DNA of 64,000 nt from Rostratula benghalensis (lineage: Eukaryota > Chordata > Aves > Charadriiformes > Rostratulidae). Shown in pieces: positions 52,396 through 64,000 of the stretch. The notes beneath the pieces were generated by a model. It saw only the letters and a list, made by a program, of their open reading frames with translations, was not told the origin of the DNA and searched no databases. Position 1 is the stretch's first letter. Each line of letters begins with the position of its first letter. Location of the stretch: NCBI GenBank assembly GCA_013399305.1, contig VXAI01000117.1, forward strand, positions 1,824,590 to 1,888,589, written 5' to 3'. The position numbers and the translations under genes were made by a program.

Positions 52396-53254
52396 CACAA
52401 AACTGGGAGGAGTGGCTGACACACCAGAAGGCCATTCAGCAAGACCTGGACAGGCTAGGAAGTTGGGCAGAGGAACATAATGAGGTTCAACAAAGGCAAG
52501 TGTAAGGTCCTGGACCTGGGGAGGAATAACCCCATACACCAATACAGGTTAGGGGTTGACCTACTGGAAAGCAGCTCTGTAGAGAAGGATGCAGAAGTCC
52601 TGGTGGACAAGTTGACCATGAGGCAGCAATGTGCCCTTGTGGCCAAGAAGGTGAATGGTATCCTGGGGTGCATTATAAAGACTGTGGCCAGCAGGTCAAG
52701 GGAGGTCATCCTCTCCCTCTACTCCACCCTGGTGAGGCCACATCTGCAGTACTCTGTCCAGTTCTGGGTTCCCCAGTGCAAGAAAGACAAGGAACTGCTG
52801 GAGAGATTCGGAGGTCTACAAAGATGGTCAGGGGACTGAAGCAGCTCTTTTATGAGGAAAAACTGAGAAGACTGGGTCTGTTTAACTTGAAGAAGGCTGA
52901 GAGTGGATCTTATCAATGCTTATAAATATCTAAAGGACAGATGTCAAGAGATGGGGCCAGACTCCTTTCAGAGTGACCAGGGGCAGAACAAGGGGCAATG
53001 GGCACAAATCAGAACACAGGAAGTTCCATCTGAACATGAGGAAAAACTTTTTTACTTCAAGGGTGACAGAGCACTGGAACAGGCTGCCCAGAGAGGTTGT
53101 GGAGTCTCCTTCTCTGGAGATATAACCAAAACCCACCTGAACACGATCCTGTGCAACCTGCTCTAAGTGACCCTGCTTTGGCAAGGGGGTTGAACTAAAT
53201 GATTTCCAGAGATCCCTTCCAATCCCTGCCATTCAGTGATTCTGTGATGCTATG
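52384..53254 (+). mobile_element. CR1 LINE, 5'-truncated: ORF2 C-terminus plus 3' UTR
   Basis: Translation gives the CR1 reverse-transcriptase C-terminal region in pieces: ADDTKLGG at the start, then [14 protein letters not shown], then [26 protein letters not shown]. It is followed by the CR1 3' portion (actggaacaggctgcccaga, then ggagtctccttctctggaga) and the degenerate ATTCTGTG-type tail ending near 53254. Several frameshifts break ORF2, so the copy is dead. It lies in sense orientation immediately downstream of the ISX 3' UTR. Confidence 0.95.
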
Positions 53255-56200
53255 AAAGGGGCACAAGCACTATTTGAGCTGAAATGTGACAATCTGACAG
53301 GGGTAGAAATGCTGAGTTCTGGATTTGGTACTGTGAGTCTCTGGGGGCAAGAGAGTTCTTCATCTGGTTAATTAAAATGCTCTAAAACTCCACCAGAAAC
53401 AATAACAAAAAGAGACAGCCTAACTGAGTTTAATCTGCTAGACATAATAGGATGGTATGACCCCACAGTTTGGTTTAATTGTAGATCAATAATGAGATTG
53501 GCCTGCCCACTCACAAAATGTGTCTGTATGCCTTATTATTTACATAATATTAATCTCCTTCCAACATATGGTGCTTCTTTTTTCCTACTTATTCGGGGTC
53601 TAATCCTGCTTCCACTGATGTATCCAGTGACCTTCACGGGAAGCACCCTTGGAAAGCGCTGTTTAAAGGATTGCACTGTCTTCTTACTTGCAGCCACAAT
53701 ACTGCACACTGACATGGGAAGCCACTGAGAAAAGCCATTAGAATGTGGGATGCCTCCCAGACATAGCACTTCCAAGAGTGGCCATTCGTGACATAGCCTA
53801 AAAGCAAAGCAAATTGTGCCCCAAAGGCTTAGCGGGGATGCTGTGCTGTGCACATGGGAGTGCAGGTAGGTTAATGAGTCTGCGTAGGTTGCTTACTCAA
53901 GAAATCCCACTGGCCAGTCTGCAGCTGCCAGGTCTTCAGCCTTCTTGTAGCAGGTAATTGTTTGTTACACAGTGGATCACAGTGAGTCAATAGCTTTCTT
54001 GTTGTCTGTCCGGTACCAGCTTTCTGTGTACTTCAGGTCTGGGAGACCTGTAAGCCAGTTGTTGCAGGGAAAAAACCAAATCCTACCCGATGTGGGTTTC
54101 ATTTCTCCAGGTCACAACTAAGTCAGTTATACTGTGTTCTGCCTCCTAGAGGTCTTACATGAGGCCTTTTTACCACACCTGCTTGGATATTTACTCTACA
54201 TCCTCTTCATCCCTGGCATCTAATCTGTCATCTGAAGGATAATTCAGATACAGGACTAAACTTCAGCTCAAATAAAGGGGTTTAAGCACATAACTTATTA
54301 AAATCAAGAGGAATTAGCTATGGTGTTCACCTCATGCAACTTTAGGTGACTGCATTGCAGCTGCACACACTTGAGTGAAGCACCATGGGCTCATTTTAAT
54401 GAATAAAAAGTGATCCCATTAAGGTTTCTATGTTAGATGAAGTCCACACATTAGTGCAGTTTCCAGGGTGTGAATTGTCCCTGTGCAATTATTAGCTTGA
54501 GTATAGGCAATGGTGTTGTAATCATCTAAAGCTAAGGAGCATCACTCTCACAAGTAGACCAGGGCTGAAAGCCAGCATTTGCATTGGGATAGCTCATCCT
54601 GGGGGAATATTTGTGTAGCATAGAGGAGGTTCTGGGATGATCATAACATGACAATTCTTCTTGGTCAGGATTTAACTTTACAAATGTATTAATAGAAACC
54701 GAGCAGCTTGCCAGGGTTATTGTTTAATATCTGTCCACTCCACACAACTGCCTGATAAACCCATGACCAGGGTTCCTACTCATCATGATATTTTCCCAGA
54801 ATCTGGAAGTTCTTCATGCCTCTGATGTCCTCTAGAAGCCCTGTTTTGGAGCAGAAAGGTGAGAAGCAGAGCTGCTGAGCAAACTTCAACTTCATCTTGA
54901 AAAATCAAAGCCTTAGAATTCCTTTTTTGCTATAATGGCCAGTACTTGGAGGGTTTGTCTTCTTGTAGAACAATTTTGCTTGGGCTTTCTTTTTTATTTA
55001 TGAAGTTTCAGAATTTCCCACTGAACAGCAAATCTGGGTTTCATGATATGTGTAGCATGTCTATCCATATGCAACTGGTCAAATCCCAGAGAGACTTAAT
55101 ACCTTGTTTTTCACCAATTTCCTGATTTTATTCTAAGGTGCAGCCAGAACAAATTAGCATTGACTGGGACAGTTTCTGGCATTGGCATCTTGTTAAATCC
55201 CAACACCTCCTAGTCTTCCAGTTTTCAACCCATTATAATAGTGGCATATTTCCCTTCCTCTGCACCCTTTACTTGTCTTCAAAGGAAGAAGTAAGAAAGT
55301 TCACTTGAATCATGGCTGTAGTCGTCCCCAGGATGCTGTTTTCACATTGTTTTATACTGTGACGTTTCCAGAAAATGCCAGATTGGGCACACCCAGTGTT
55401 GGGGTACAAACACAGTGTTTGGCACATCCTAAACTCGACGGTCCTTCAGACCGGAGGGTTGCTTTGGGCATAAATGTATCTATAAACCTGCCAAAGGGTT
55501 GCTAGAGGAACAAGTCATCGAGGAAGCTGACCACAAACTAACAAGACCAGCACATAGATATGCAGCTGTAGTTTCATCTAACTTCAGAGTAATAGTCTGT
55601 AGTATTCCCTGCAATAATCCCAAACTTTTATTAACACTGACAGAGCTGTTTTCCTCCGAAATTCAGGAAACCCTTCACAAAGCAGACATTTTGATCTGTG
55701 TTTTGAATAGGGAGATGCTAGGGGAATAGAGCACCAGTGTTTCACCTCTCTGAGCTGGTGGCTGGGAAAAGGAGGAGTCAGATTCTCACTGGAAGTGCTG
55801 CCTTGGAGTGAACTGGTCCACCTGATTGCCCAGTACGTGTGCCACACTTGTGCCAGCCAGAAACACCCTGACCACCTCTCAGCAGGCTCAACACCCTTCT
55901 CAAACAAAGTGGTGTGGTTGTCATCTCTATCGAAAGGGCCTGGCAGAGATCTTGGGTTCTAATCTGGTCACAATAACATTTTCTTCCCTCTGGAGATCTG
56001 AATCACTTCTCCATGGCAGCAGCAATAAGAAGTGACAGTGTGGAGCTATGTGCTTCCCATCAGTGGACATCCTGTAAGGCTGTTGCCACAGTCCACTGAA
56101 TCAGGTCACATTGGCCTAATAGCATCTTGGAAACAAGTGATGGGAGAGTCCCATCATGTCCTAGTCCTTTACAAAAGTAAAGGGCCATTATTTATGGTAG

Positions 56201-57105
56201 ATCACGAGGTTTTGCCTCACCTGATTGAATACGACTCAAACAGGACTCACAGCCCCCTTGGGAAGACCCCTCTGCAGTCTCTCTTCATGACACTCCATGT
56301 ACATTTTCCATATGACAGTTTCATCCTTTAATCCCCCATAAAACCCCTTGTAACCTGAACAATTCCTGCCCACAGGTTATGGCCCTGATTTCCATTTTCA
56401 AACTGATTTTCTCACTGACCAGGACACCAGTCTCATGGAAATTAGTCTTCTTCAGCAGACACAACCCTGCCAATGACGTTTGCACACCACTGACACCTCT
56501 GAACCTTCAGACCTCCCTGGCTTGTTCTTTAGCTCACCTAGATATCTGGTATCCTTAATCTTTTCTTGTAAATCCATCTGGGACATAGATATTGAGGGCA
56601 AAATTCTCAATTGGATTAAAAACAATTAGATGGATGACCAAGGTCCGAGAACAGACGCAAATTAGTACCAATCAAGAGGGAGGAGACTGGGACAAAGTCC
56701 AAAGGGGGTGGTAAATATGAATCAGGGAGAAGGGGATGGAGAGCACGGCAAGTTGGCAGGGCTGGGACCAGCTTTGCCCACATATCAGTTACCTGGGAGA
56801 GGGGAGTCCTGTGCTGCTGAAGGGAAAGAGAGCATGACCATAAAGGAAGAAATCTGGGCTTAAAAAAGACTCCCCACCAAAAAAAATGGATGAGGCTACC
56901 TGACTTCTATTTAGACAATTTAATGGGGAAAATTTGCTGCATATCACGCTGAAGTGTGCACAAGTGGGCAGAGCAAGAAGATACATGTGCAGTGATTGCT
57001 CTTCTGAATTCATTTTGATTTTTTACTCTCAACTAGACTTCCTAGATTGGATTACTTTTAACTTTACCACAGTAAGAGAGCCTGGAGGCCTCTAGAAAAC
57101 TTCTC

Positions 57106-57130
57106 TGTTGTTGTTGCTGCTGTTGTTTTG
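57106..57130. repeat. (TTG/CTG)n microsatellite
   Basis: tgttgttgttgctgctgttg and four more bases; an interrupted trinucleotide repeat. Confidence 0.85.
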
Positions 57131-57188
57131 TGGGGACGGCTAAAAGTCCTGGGATTTGAAGGGGATTGTTTACTTTTAAAGGTTTCTT

Positions 57189-57207
57189 CCCCCCCCCCCC
57201 CCCCCCC
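57189..57207. repeat. C19 homopolymer
   Basis: Nineteen consecutive C between tttctt and gtggtt. Length errors are likely in any assembly here. Confidence 0.95.
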
Positions 57208-60200
57208 GTGGTTACCATATATTCTGATCACAGTCAGAGAAAGAGTGTGCAGAGAGGGTGCTGCCTGTTCTGCAATTCCAAACAGGTTTGCACTAAACCT
57301 TGGGTCAAAAAAAGCTGTTATTTAAAGCAGCCAAACATCTGGTTCTTGCCTAAGTATCTACTTCTATTTTCTTGCTCTGGTTTCCTTTTGCTCCTTGGTA
57401 GTTTGGTGTATTTTTCTGTTATGAGAAAATGCTATTCTAGATCAGGGGTCAAATGAGCCCAAATCTGTGCATCTCACGGAGATCAACCAAAAAGACTGGA
57501 TGTAAACAAGGGCTTAATTCAAAATATAATGATCATTGGAATAATTCAGGAGGGTTTTTATCCAACCAGGAGAGCTTGGCTCTTCCAAGAAGGTCTCGTG
57601 GCATTTCCTCCTTGCTTAGGTCTTCAAGCAAACCTGCTCTGTTCCTGGGTCAGTTTTTACCGCACTTCTATGACATGTTCTTGCTTTTGCTGAAATCCAT
57701 CATTTACAGCATTTTCCAAAATACCTGCACAGACAAATTTTGTTTTCAAGTGTCTAGCAATACAAACTCATGTCCTGACCTCCCAAAGCCCAGCAGAATG
57801 GAGAGGGTGGGAAGAGAAAATGCCTTTATTCCAGCTCTTCAGAACAGGAGCTTATGAAAGGACTCTTGAGTTTGATCAAAAATGAACTTGGTGTTAAAGC
57901 CACATGGGGAGTTCAGATTAAGTGCTTTAAAAGGAAACCCAAACAGGTACTTATTTTAATCAGCTCAAAGGAAAAAACCAAACCCTGTGCCTCAAAGTAG
58001 CAAATGATTCATTACTCAGCCATTTTCATAGGCATTTCAGGGAGAGGATGTTCCCCCATGGGATAGCTTGCAGTGGTGCTGCAACCCTTTTTGGCACCAG
58101 CATATCAATCGGTATGTGTTGGCCACCTGAATGATCTGCAGCCTGCTAAAGAATTAAAGAGTACCAGCCAGCAACCACGTGCCCAGAATTCATAGCAGCT
58201 GCCTCTTTTCCTGCATTTCAAAACTCTTACAGTCACATTCTTTGCCATTGCGTTCCTCGTCTTTGTCACGCAGCTGATGTTGAGCTTACAGGACAGAAAT
58301 TCACTGAATCCTTCATGATCTTCGATCAAATATAGATGCTGCTATTCAAAGCCTTATAGACCCTGGGCCTTGCCAGATTTTAATGGTTTTGAATGCTTCT
58401 AATAGCAGAAAAGAGCTATTTCGTCTGCTCCACAACAATAGGAAAAGCCAATTTAACACTTTTCTTTCTTTCTCTGCAGGAAATACATTCCTGACTCTGG
58501 AACAGTACCCTTTGCTTTGTTTGTGTCTGCTGAAGCTAGGAAAACGTCTAGGGCTCTCAGCAATATCAAACTTGCCTGTCAATAATTTTCCGCTCTCTGA
58601 AGCTTTTCTATTCCCTCTCTCCTTTCTTTTGTCTTCCCTACACATCGACAGAACAAATGCTACTGCTACTGTTGCTTTATTCCTTTAGCTAATCTCTTTT
58701 TGCTGCTCTGAACTTAGGGCTGCCCCATACTACCAGGATTTCCCAGGCAGGAATAGGTGTGCATTCTTTCAGGGGCACCAGGGAGTGCAAAGCACCTCCT
58801 CACTGCCATTAAATGGTTGCTGCTGTAGGGATCTACTCAGTAGAGGCTTTTTCCTTCATTTGCCAAGTAGGGGAGCAGATAGGCATTCGGCCCTTAGGTT
58901 CTACACTGTGATTCCCAGGGTTATCCTTCTTATAGTTAAGGAAAAGCAGGGCCCCACCAAGGGAGTCTTAAATCTCACTCTGAATCACAGTTGTTTGGGC
59001 AATCTTTTATTGATATATTTTACAGCACTCCTCAGTGCAATTTCATACACTTGAAATTTTACCAGATTTGAACTTTCAAAAATTAACATTTTTCTGTGTT
59101 ATCTCTCTGCCTCAGGCCACTGTCTTAAATCTTAAATTCAGTCCTTGAGGCAGGGGAAAGTGCATATATTTGCTTATGGTGACAAAATTCTGGCACCCTT
59201 TTGAAAACAGGGCTCGGAGCAGAAGGTTAAAATCTGGCATGGAGGTGGTCTTTTCCATTAAATGCTCTTTGCTGTCATTGTCACCAACTACTGTTGTCCG
59301 GCCAAAGTATCAGTCTCTGAAAAATATTGGTTTGCACAGGTTTATTCTGTGTTCTTCAGATTATAGCAATTACATTCCTTGTGGAGTCGATGTTCCCTAA
59401 AAATGCTTTTTCTGATGGCTCAGCATGACTTCCCCCACAAGCTCCGTTCTTGGCTTGCTGAGAACAACGCATGGCCCAGGCTCTCTTGATAGATCCATTG
59501 TCCCTGATTTCTAAATGCCCCACTGCCTCAGTGGCAGGATATGGATTGGAGGGTGGAGCAACCTGCCCTGGGCTATTAGCCATAGCAAATCCTCCAGAGG
59601 AGGTGGGATAGCAGAGAGGGGTTGTGGCTGGAGAGGACAAGGACTGACACAGGCAGAAGAGGCTGGTTAGGTGAGGCCATTCTACTGAGGAGATGCGACC
59701 AGAGATGATTCCATGGGATCATGGAGGCAGCATGGATGGGTAGCAGTGGACTGCACAGGGCCAAAGACCTGACAGGAGGCAAGGTTAGGGGCAAGTTTGG
59801 CCCTGCTTATTCCTATAGGGTGCTCAGCTACTGCGTTGAACTGCAGGTGTCACTCATGCAAAACTCCTGGCTTGGCCGGATCAGACTACAGTGCCATTTG
59901 GCACTGTCTGCTTGCAAAAATAAGATTCCCAGAATTTTGTGGTGATATGCCAAGCTCAGGAATGCTCCCAGCCTTTGCCAGCCTGTCCCTCAGTTCCAGT
60001 CTGAGCTATAGTAGTTGCATTACCTCACAAGACATGAGTCTGTGGGGCTCAGGCACCCCCACAGTGGAATACTGCAGACAGCCTGGTGGGCTAGGAACAC
60101 TTCTAAGACCAGAGCAGACAGCAGCTGAGGTCTGAAAGCTCCCAGATAATAATAAAGAGAATAAAACAAGCCCTACTTATGGCCTGCCTTTCAGAGAGTC

Positions 60201-61450
60201 CTTCCATCCTGTTCATTGAATGAAATCTGATCCCACAGGGGAAAAAAAAGCATTGTGCAATCATTTAATTAAGGACTCTGTCACAAGGCAAGCACAAAAG
60301 GCAGAGCTGAGAATTCACTCCACCCTCTTGGGGTTTCCTATCCCTGTCTGATTTAGCTACCTTGATCACTTTTTCTTTACTCAGCTTTTGCCTGTGGTGC
60401 TGCGCAGAGCATCACTGGAGAGCAGTGAATGGTGAGGAGGGTAAGAATCTTTTGTGCCATGCAGAGCAGAGCACTATAAACTCTCATTGACTGATGGGAA
60501 AACTTGGCCAGACTAGGAAGTATTTTATTATCTAATTATATTGTACGTTACTAAAGGGAAGCAGCAGAATATCTAGATAACTATATTTGATAAGTGTATG
60601 AGTGGTTTTAAATGTGGGTGTATATGTATGTGCGCATTTCTTTAATGAAACTCTTTAGAGTCTACTGGGCCAAAAGATAAATTGCACTGATAAAACTGCT
60701 TATTTTATAGAAACTGGGAGCAAAAGTACAAAATCAACCACACTCGATCAAACCCCAAATGAATACCCAGCCCTGTACCAGACTGCTCAAATGATCGGCT
60801 CTGGATGTTTCGGTGTGCGCTATTCCATGCTGTGTTGTGTGCATCATGTTATTCCTGTGTATTCTTCCAGCTCATGCAAACAATGCAGCATGCTCTCATT
60901 TCTCAATGGCAGATGCCTCTTTGGCCATCAGAACCCTCCATGACTTTGGACTCCTTTGTGCAAAGCCTCCTGCCTATGCCTACTTCAGAACAACAAAACG
61001 TAGTATCTCCTCATCCTACACCAGCATCTGCCTCCTGTGGTGGTCACAGTCCACCCACTTTTCACCCAGACTCTTGAGGACTGACTAAGGTCTGAGGTGG
61101 ATGCAAGCAGTCTTATGTGAAAAGCAGATATATTTTCAACGTTTACATACCCAAAAGGGTCCCCAGGTGTCACAAGCCTTTGCTGGCTCTTGAAACACAC
61201 ACAAACTACACATAAAATAAGTAATTTGCTATGATCAGGCACAAATCAAGTAGGTTGCTCTGTGGTAAACACTGCCTTCTGATGTATACCTTGTAAAAAT
61301 CTGCTGTTTAGCTCTTTGTAACTGGGTTCTAGAGATGTCTCCAGGAATGATGGTGAGTCTGGCTGTGGGAGTCTGGGAGTGAGCAGTCCCTGTTGACATC
61401 AACAGGAAAACATCCATTATCTTTGGCAGAACCAGAGTGGTGCATGCTGT

Positions 61451-61467
61451 AAAAAAAAAAAAAAAAA
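61451..61467. repeat. A17 homopolymer
   Basis: Seventeen A followed by cccaacg. No recognisable retrocopy precedes it. Confidence 0.95.
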
Positions 61468-63193
61468 CCCAACGAAAACCTACTTACTGAACTAAACTAC
61501 AGTCTGTTGATGTTGCACTGGGAGTTACTCAAGTGCAGACCAGCATTAGCACAGCGTTACAGGACTTAATATCATTCCAGGCAATTTATTGCTCTCCAAT
61601 ATTAAAGCTGCTGTCCTTACGAAAACAAAAGCACACAGTGGTGTCTTGTGTTTTCTGTGTTTAGCTGAGCTACCTTAGAAATGCTGCTTTAATAAAGTTA
61701 AAGCTGTACTCATGTTACAATGAACGATAGTGCTGAAGGAGCTATGCAAGTTAGTTCCTCCTCTTCTGGGAAGCCAAGTCTTCTCAGCTCTTGTGGGATC
61801 CATTGCAGCACACAGCACTAGCTCAGGAAATACTCTATTGCACTATTATACAATAACTGGTTCTCAGTATTAGTATTTACTAGAAACAAAATTAAGCTTG
61901 TGCTTTTGTTTTCCATGGGGAGGATCATGATCAGGGAGACAATCCCACGTCCTGCTTCTCCCAGCAACCTACCCTGACCACTAGGTGCTGGCTGGGCTCT
62001 TTGATGTTTGCTCTCCTTCTGGCCCCACAGCCTTTGCTTTCCTACCAATACTGTGACCCAGCCTGAAAAGGGATTACCCTTTTCCCCCATAGCAAAGCTG
62101 TGCCTCCTGTCTTCCATCAGACAGAGAAAACTTAGGTCACTCGTCCTGGGGAATAAAAGCTGTAACCAATAGGTCTGAGGTCCAGCCATGGACTTTTGCC
62201 TGGGATTTGCAGTGGTGGCACACCCTCAGTGCGGTGGTGGCAGATACCCTCAGCGATGCTGGCTGCTACCACCTTTGAGACAGGTTCTGTACCATGTTTA
62301 AGTGACAGAAGCTTACAGACTTCAAGCATGCCAAAGCCTCTTCATAGTCTATAGGGAAGCTATCTAATTTAGGCAGGCCAGATGTAGGCCACAAAACTAC
62401 GGCTCTGCAATGCCTATATCAGGCATGGTCTGGATACTCTGCTTAGTGTAATATATATAACATAACAACACTTAGCTTCTTAAAAGGCTGTCTTCAGCAC
62501 CCAGCATGGTAAATATGGGATGCAGCACTACACCTTTTCATTCAGGCTCACAGAACACCTGCTGCTGAATTACACAACAAGAGAGGACAAAAAATCTCTT
62601 TTAAAAAATTAAAAATCAGATGAGGATAGCTTAATTAAAAGATAAACACAAATGAAATCAAAGCAATCAATGGTATTTCAACTCTAATAGAATTTTATCG
62701 TCAGCAGAGCTGCTGTTGTTTTTCCCTTCCTCCCAAAATGAAAAGCTCTGGAGAGGAAATTTCCCTCATAAAATTTCACATTCAGCTGAATTAGTCTGGG
62801 AATTTTTTAGATTAAAAAAAAAAATTAAAAAATCAAACCTTGAAAGAAGCCCTTAAACCAATCACCCTGTGCCAAACTGTTCAGTGAGAGAACTGGAGGG
62901 TGTCAACACTAATCACCTGCCCCTGTTTTCTGAGGGTAAATTCAGCATGCGTCTCAGAGCTAGGGAGCAAAGGCTGTGGAGTTCTCCAAGGAATTGGATT
63001 GTAATTCTGATGTGATGGCATCAGCTAATTAGCAGCTCTAACATATCTCACCTTCAGCCCCTCTCTGGATTTTTCGCCAATTATGGCTAAGAGTGAAGCC
63101 TGCAAGAAGGAAAGGTGAGGTGGGGGGAGTTGTCCATAGTTATTGAAGGTTACATAGCTGCAAAGAATAAAAATGACTGCAGTATTTAATGAC

Positions 63194-63222
63194 ACTCCTG
63201 TTTAATTCTGACAAACAGGAGT
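63194..63222. repeat. Short perfect hairpin, 10-bp arms
   Basis: actcctgttt and aaacaggagt flank a 9-nt loop (aattctgac). It lies in AT-rich DNA near several TAAT motifs. Confidence 0.85.
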
Positions 63223-64000
63223 ATTAATATCCTGCAAACAGGGACAAATTAACGTGGAAGATACTAAGCAGAGCCCCTTCTCTGTCCCTTTCCACGCCGC
63301 TAAATTTTTTCCATTATCGACGTAAGGGACTTGGCAGCCTTTGAACATGATTACATATGTGTGTGAATATAAATTTATAATTTCCTTGAGGTTCTGCTTT
63401 ATTAAAATTCTTAACTACAGAGGTTTTCTTGCTGTGCTCTTCTCTCATACATATCATGCAAAGCAGCAAATACTGTTTACCACAAAAAGAATAATCACTT
63501 ACATGCCAAAGGCAGAAAACACTTTAATTGCTACTGCCCTCAAAAGAGTTTTCTGCTACACTCAGAAAGTTTGGGTGTGCTTTTTATTCCTCAGTGGCAT
63601 TGGAAAACTCTCCCACTGAAACCAGCGTAGTCCATTTTTCATTGAAATCATAGCACTTCCCAACTGCCATAAAATGACACTACTTTACAAACGCAATAAA
63701 ACCGCACAGAATTTTACAAACGCCATAAATGTGGCCATGCAAAGAGTGCAAAATGTTTGAAGTGTGGTTCCATCTCTCCCAAATAACTGTAACACCTCCG
63801 TCACAGTACAAAGCTTTGGAACAGTTATATCACTGCACATATAAATGTAAAGTGTAGATGATGACACCAACAAATGCTCAGTGCTGACACTTAAAAGAGC
63901 AGCTGTAAAAAATAGCAGTCCATGATAAAAAGCACAGCATCAGCCATTGACTTTATGCAAAATATATAGTTACTGTACAAACATACTGGGCTGCAAAATA

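Larger units (their letters stand above)
53255..64000. other. Intergenic, downstream of ISX
   Basis: No exon, CR1 or RNA gene recognised in 10.7 kb. Features are the C19, A17 and TTG runs and the small hairpin at 63194. In human the next gene downstream of ISX is HMGXB4; no part of it is visible here. Confidence 0.75.

Noticed and set aside
61451..61467. A17 run as the tail of a processed pseudogene
   Set aside because: No coding or LINE similarity precedes it, so it is treated as a simple homopolymer.
63855..63895. C/D-box-like motifs (gatgatga and ctga)
   Set aside because: Spacing is too short, there is no terminal stem, and the motifs are common by chance.

Overview
The window is vertebrate nuclear DNA, very probably from a bird. 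It is AT-rich, almost gene-free and spliced. The recognisable interspersed repeats are CR1 LINEs, several ending in the ATTCTATG-type 3' tail typical of avian CR1; one older fragment resembles turtle, crocodile and ancestral-archosaur CR1. There are no operons, bacterial signals, tRNA or rRNA genes, or CRISPR arrays. The species cannot be fixed from the sequence.

One protein-coding gene can be supported: an ortholog of ISX (intestine-specific homeobox). It lies on the + strand in four coding exons: 25928-26099, 46191-46342, 50758-50874 and 51557-51784. All three introns are GT-AG, the splice phases agree, and the joined frame gives 222 residues plus a stop. Exon 1 carries an eh1-like repressor motif. 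Exons 2 and 3 carry a paired-class homeodomain, split before W48 as is usual for this class. Exon 4 carries a proline-rich tail ending in the ISX-type C-terminus. In mammals ISX represses BCO1 and SCARB1 in enterocytes and so sets carotenoid and vitamin A uptake; a similar job here is inferred from orthology.

Layout: 1-25.3 kb is intergenic DNA with three CR1 copies, a compact CpG-rich block (12.3-12.7 kb) and a duplicated 159-bp segment (13.4 and 15.6 kb). From 25.4 to 25.9 kb lies the 5' region of ISX, with a TATA-like element, a CDX-like site, a possible splice acceptor, and a short upstream ORF whose stop overlaps the ISX start codon. Intron 1 (20 kb) holds three CR1 pieces, a 100-nt hairpin that looks like a microRNA precursor, and, just before exon 2, a fourth CR1. 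Intron 2 holds a decayed LINE ORF2 plus a CR1 tail. The 3' UTR ends near a poly(A) signal that directly abuts a roughly 870-bp CR1. From 53.3 to 64 kb no gene is visible.

The observations most worth following are the intronic hairpin with a miR-25/92-type seed, the overlapping uORF, the isolated CpG block, and the CR1 copies sitting at the ISX poly(A) site and beside the homeobox exon.
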